DNA of 64,000 bases from an uncultured Campylobacter sp. (GTDB taxonomy: Bacteria; Campylobacterota; Campylobacteria; Campylobacterales; Campylobacteraceae), in contig NZ_CALGPY010000003.1 in assembly GCF_937959485.1 (NCBI RefSeq), positions 1 through 64,000 on the forward strand. Reading direction: 5' to 3'. A program made the position numbers and the translations under genes. This document shows, one piece after another, positions 61,179 to 64,000 of this stretch. Position 1 is the stretch's first letter. Each line of letters opens with the position of its first letter. Below the pieces are notes generated by a model. The model was given only the letters and a program-made list of their open reading frames with translations. It was not told the origin of the DNA and made no database searches.

Positions 61179-61608
61179 GCGCGTATTGTGCTGCGTTTAT
61201 GCGAGCCGTGATTTATCAGCCCGCGGCGCAGCGCGACTTTAGCGAGCCAAAATTTTACGAGTTAGCGGGGCGCCGCGGTTTTTTACGCTTTAAGAGGCGC
61301 GTTTTGCAGACTAGCAGCACGGCGCGGTTTTTGCAGGGCGTGATTTTGAGCTGGCTTTGCGGCGTGGTTTTCAAACTGCGATTTTATGAACCGACGGCAC
61401 GGCATAATTTTACGAACTATGGATTTTGCAGACCGCGGATTTACGAGCCGCGGATTTGCTTTTGCAAGACGGGTTTTGATTTTGAGCTGTGACGCGGTTT
61501 TGCGAGCCGTACTACGGCGGATAGTGGATTATCCGCCGCACTTGCGCGCTGCCATCCTATTTGGGAACATATAAAACGCTTTGAAATTCTACTTATAAAG
61601 AGCTAAAT
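61179..61608. other. Degenerate tandem-repeat spacer
   Basis: No convincing gene. Pieces like GCGAGCCG, GCGCGATTTT, GCCGCGGATTT and GATTTTGCAGACCGCGG recur every 15-30 bases on the plus strand. Some echo the stem of the preceding terminator. The open frames across it (such as 61139-61492) are low-complexity by-products. Confidence 0.5.
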
Positions 61609-62271
61609 TTGAATAAATTTAAAATCAGCACTACGCTAGAAAAGGCCAAGTCTAGGGATTACGACAAATATCCGATAATCATCAAAGACAACGCGATAGA
61701 AATGATAAAACTATACCTGCCGTTTCTATTTCTTTTAGATATTATTTCATACCTCTCTCCATATAGGCATCCCGGAGAGCTAACCAGGCGCCCAAAAGAG
61801 CTAGGAAGCTGCTATATTAAATTTAAAAATTCCGCCATAGAGTATTTTTCTACGAAGAAAAATTTGATCTTATTTAAGATAGAACTATCAAATATCGTGG
61901 ATATTAAACGAACCTTCGGACCTTCCGAATTTCAATCACCGATCGCTACAAAAAAGTTTGGATTTTGCGTCGTTATGATCTACTTCGTTTTGATGTCTAC
62001 GGTTTTTTACTTTAAGGGCTATGCGATAGCCCCATTCATAGTGCCGATAGCATTTGGACTCGGCATGCTTCCATTGCTGATTTTTAGGATAATAAACGGG
62101 CTAGGACTTGGACTGGATATGCTAAGCGGCGATAGTTTGATCATTTTTGATAAGCATTTTATTATCGACGCCTCGATTTTAACAAGCAACGAATACAAGG
62201 AGCTAAAAACCTATTTTCTGCTAAAAACGGGTAAAAATTTAGACAAAATCCAGCCGCAAATTTTTATATAA
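61609..62271 (+). CDS. Hypothetical membrane protein
   Basis: A 220-residue protein starting with TTG at 61609. It has one hydrophobic segment near residues 38-52 and two strong membrane helices at about 119-135 and 143-165, with soluble parts on both sides. I do not recognise a family; the PH-like soluble part (IKFKNSAIEYFSTKKNLILFK) is reminiscent of small membrane proteins of unknown function. It is more AT-rich than its neighbours. After the TAA the same frame stays open for about 28 more codons, which suggests an eroded 3' end or following gene. Confidence 0.62.
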   Translation: MNKFKISTTLEKAKSRDYDKYPIIIKDNAIEMIKLYLPFLFLLDIISYLSPYRHPGELTRRPKELGSCYIKFKNSAIEYFSTKKNLILFKIELSNIVDIKRTFGPSEFQSPIATKKFGFCVVMIYFVLMSTVFYFKGYAIAPFIVPIAFGLGMLPLLIFRIINGLGLGLDMLSGDSLIIFDKHFIIDASILTSNEYKELKTYFLLKTGKNLDKIQPQIFI

Positions 62272-62420
62272 GCTAGGAGTAAAGAGCAGGTTTTAGACGT
62301 AAAGCAAAAATTTGATAAGCAGCTAAGCGATAAATATTTAGAAAATAGCCTCGTATGAAATCAAAATTTAATAAAGACCTAGACGCGCCGAATTATCTTT
62401 TAAGAGTTAAAAATTTTTAG
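62272..62420 (+). pseudogene. Coding remnant after the hypothetical membrane protein
   Basis: Directly after the TAA at 62269-62271 the same frame reads on, with protein-like composition (SKEQVLDVKQKFDKQLSDKY), to a TGA at 62356. An overlapping ATG at 62355 then opens 21 codons (KSKFNKDLDAPNYLL) to a TAG at 62420. These look like scraps of a decayed reading frame. A functional short peptide is possible but not supported. Confidence 0.35.
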
Positions 62421-62442
62421 TAAAAATACCGCTTAAATTTTA

Positions 62443-63501
62443 TTAAATCCAAATCCTCACGTTCAGTTTTAAAATTTTAACGATACTCAAAAAGTTTAAA
62501 ATTTCACTCTTTATCTCGCCTGCGGGGTCGCGGCGCAGCACGCTTTCATATACGCTAGGCTCGAAATTATCGCGCCCGGTGTGCACGAAAATATGGATCC
62601 GCCGCTCTCTGATACTCGCCCAGATCTGCGCTCCCATCGCGTCGCCCACCGCCAAAAATCGCTCCATAAATGCGGGCGTTAGCACATACATCGCGTTTTG
62701 CGGCTCGTCGCTAAGCACCTTGTAGCGCGCGGCAAATTCCACGTTATCCATCGCAACGGGCTTTAGACCTACGTGCTGCTTATTTTGCATCTCGCGCGGA
62801 TAGATGAAAACGGGTGCAATGATACGCTTGTTAAATTCCGCTACGAAAAACGCCCCCACGAGCTCGTGCTGCAAATTTTGATGAAAAAAACTCACGTCGC
62901 TAAACTCGAAGCTCACCCCCTGCCACGCGCCGCCCACGCGGTCGTTGCCGCGCAGATTTTCGATAAACTCGAACAGATCGCTCTGCACCACGCGCCAAAA
63001 CGGCACGCTGCCGTAGGAGACGTATTCGTAGCCGAGCTCGCGCACGAAAGGCGCCAGATAGTGCTGCTTATAGCTTTGGCGATACCGCCCGGTAAAGATA
63101 TCTTGCACGCTTCTTACGCCGAGCGCGTAAAGCCGCGCCGCTAGCCACACCGCGAGCGCAAGCGCGGCTAAGCTTATCAACGCCTGCGGCAAGGCCGCGG
63201 AGTATTTAAATATCAAAAACGAGATCGCGACCGCGCCGAACTTTAAGATATTTTCCGTGCCGATGAGATCCTTTTGCCAGCCACTTAAGTGCACCTCTTT
63301 AAGGCTTACGGCGAGCGAGGCGACCGCCAGCAGCACGAGCATCGTCGCGCTAAAGCTCTGCGCGCCCTGCCTATCTGCAAAATACGCGATAGCGCCGAAC
63401 ACCGCAAACAAGACGATCGTGCTTACGGCGACGATAAACTTTAGCTGCTCCACGTGCTTTTTCGCGTCCAGTCGCAGGCGCTCTAAATCATAAATAGTCA
63501 A
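62443..63501 (-). CDS. DUF3137 domain-containing membrane protein
   Basis: A 352-residue protein. The first about 140 residues have three to four membrane helices in pairs (about 22-42, 48-66, 88-108 and 110-128). The cytoplasmic remainder fits DUF3137: RYRQSYKQHYLAPFVRELG, then WQGVSFEFSDVSFFHQ near residue 195, ELVGAFFVAEFNKRI near residue 215, and ALTPAFMERF-like sequence (here VLTPAFMERFLAVGD) near residue 280. The family resembles galanin-like membrane proteins with no known function. It is convergent with the preceding gene and single. Confidence 0.78.
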   Translation of the reverse strand: MTIYDLERLRLDAKKHVEQLKFIVAVSTIVLFAVFGAIAYFADRQGAQSFSATMLVLLAVASLAVSLKEVHLSGWQKDLIGTENILKFGAVAISFLIFKYSAALPQALISLAALALAVWLAARLYALGVRSVQDIFTGRYRQSYKQHYLAPFVRELGYEYVSYGSVPFWRVVQSDLFEFIENLRGNDRVGGAWQGVSFEFSDVSFFHQNLQHELVGAFFVAEFNKRIIAPVFIYPREMQNKQHVGLKPVAMDNVEFAARYKVLSDEPQNAMYVLTPAFMERFLAVGDAMGAQIWASIRERRIHIFVHTGRDNFEPSVYESVLRRDPAGEIKSEILNFLSIVKILKLNVRIWI

Positions 63502-63994
63502 AATTTCGCCCCTCTTTGAATTTGCCCGTAATTTTAGCGAAATTCTAGGGATTTTGGAATTTCAAAGCTCACTCGTCCGCACATAAGGCGGATTTTTATA
63601 TGAATTTCGCACAGCGCCCTAAATTTAAGGATAAATTCAAAACTCTAAGTTTAAAATTTGACCGTAGCGGGGCGGCGCGCAGAAATGAAATTTCACATAA
63701 AAGCGGCGCCAAATTTCAGCGCACGGAAGTTAAATTTCAAGGCATAAATTTGCTACGTAGAATTTTAAAAGCTCGATACAAAGCGTTATTGGCGCGAGGC
63801 TTAAGATCGGTATAAACTTGCTACGTAAAATTTAAAAGCAGGATTTTCTAGTTAAATTTCTAAAAGCAAATTTCAGTAAAATTTCACGAGGCAGAATTTC
63901 AAATTAAAATTTTGCAAATTAAATTCCGCAAAGCGCAATTCAAAGCAAAATTCTGCGCGCAAGCAAACCCCGCAAATCAAATATCGGAGTAAAA
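63502..63994. other. Repeat-rich spacer at the right edge
   Basis: No gene I can support. TTGCTACGTA followed by AAATTT or GAATTT and AAAAGC occurs twice (near 63749 and 63808), and RAATTY hexamers are dense throughout the last 200 bases. A GGAG at 63986-63989 serves the ATG that follows. Confidence 0.5.
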
Positions 63995-64000
63995 ATGAGA
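63995..64000 (+). CDS. Possible start of a gene cut by the window edge
   Basis: Only ATG AGA is visible. GGAG five bases before the ATG is a good ribosome binding site, so a rightward gene may begin here. Nothing can be said about its product. Confidence 0.35.

Noticed and set aside
63600..63815. 71-residue rightward frame at the right edge
   Set aside because: Built from KF-rich repeats of AAATTT; no ribosome binding site and no resemblance to a protein family.

Overview
The window reads as one contiguous chromosome segment of a Campylobacter, most likely one of the higher-GC oral species (C. gracilis, C. rectus or C. showae type). The evidence is gene order. Five blocks match C. jejuni closely: dnaJ / racR-racS-recR; murC - small membrane protein - mutS2; a tRNA-Thr-Gly-Tyr-Thr cluster followed by tuf-rpmG-tRNA-Trp-secE-nusG-rplKAJL-rpoB-rpoC; an Fe-S protein - hemN - DUF2603 - argF - hemB / ribA - rsmG block; and separate rpoB and rpoC genes, which Helicobacter and Wolinella fuse. 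The base composition is far more GC-rich than C. jejuni, but the sequence is saturated with the hexamer AAATTT and its relatives.

Layout. 0.3-9.1 kb: a membrane protein and a YbgC-type thioesterase, then a leftward block (uracil-DNA-glycosylase-like protein, prmC, Ste24-type M48 protease, ABC-F ATPase), an esterase and an amidohydrolase. 9.3-13.4 kb: a GNAT enzyme, a toxin-antitoxin pair, a MATE exporter and a YgjP-like metallopeptidase carrying a very large low-complexity insert. 13.5-15.4 kb: a hypothetical gene and a YkvI-like transporter with unusually AT-rich DNA. 15.6-24.3 kb: dnaJ, racRS, recR, murC, a membrane protein with a Q/N/S-rich insert, and mutS2. 24.3-33.4 kb is an accessory stretch: long non-coding spacers, two copies of a structured repeat in opposite orientation, a CorA-like protein, two apparently frameshifted MGMT-family genes, a Tat-exported peptidase E, small hypotheticals, a DUF4272 protein and tpx. 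33.4-50.6 kb is the translation and transcription block, all leftward. 50.7-58.7 kb holds the Fe-S protein, heme, arginine and riboflavin genes. 58.7-64 kb holds a ClC transporter, a BON-LysM protein, two uncharacterised membrane proteins and more repeat-rich spacer.

How the genes work together. The 33-50 kb block builds ribosomes and RNA polymerase. The tRNA-tuf end is headed by a perfect consensus sigma-70 promoter. hemN and hemB serve heme synthesis. RacRS is a temperature and respiration-linked two-component system that sits beside dnaJ, as in C. jejuni. MutS2, RecR, the glycosylase-like protein and the broken alkyltransferases concern DNA maintenance.

Most interesting signal. RAATTY hexamers are massively over-represented, often as the palindrome AAATTTTAAAATTT. 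RAATTY is the methylation motif that marks DNA for uptake in C. jejuni natural transformation. Here the hexamers appear as dense arrays inside three protein-coding genes as in-frame low-complexity inserts, and as inverted pairs in a terminator and in ribosomal-protein leaders. This resembles uptake-sequence behaviour in Neisseria and Pasteurellaceae. The second signal is a pair of inverted multi-hairpin repeats at 24.65-25.02 kb whose stems show compensatory base changes. I see no phage, insertion sequence, CRISPR array or rRNA gene.
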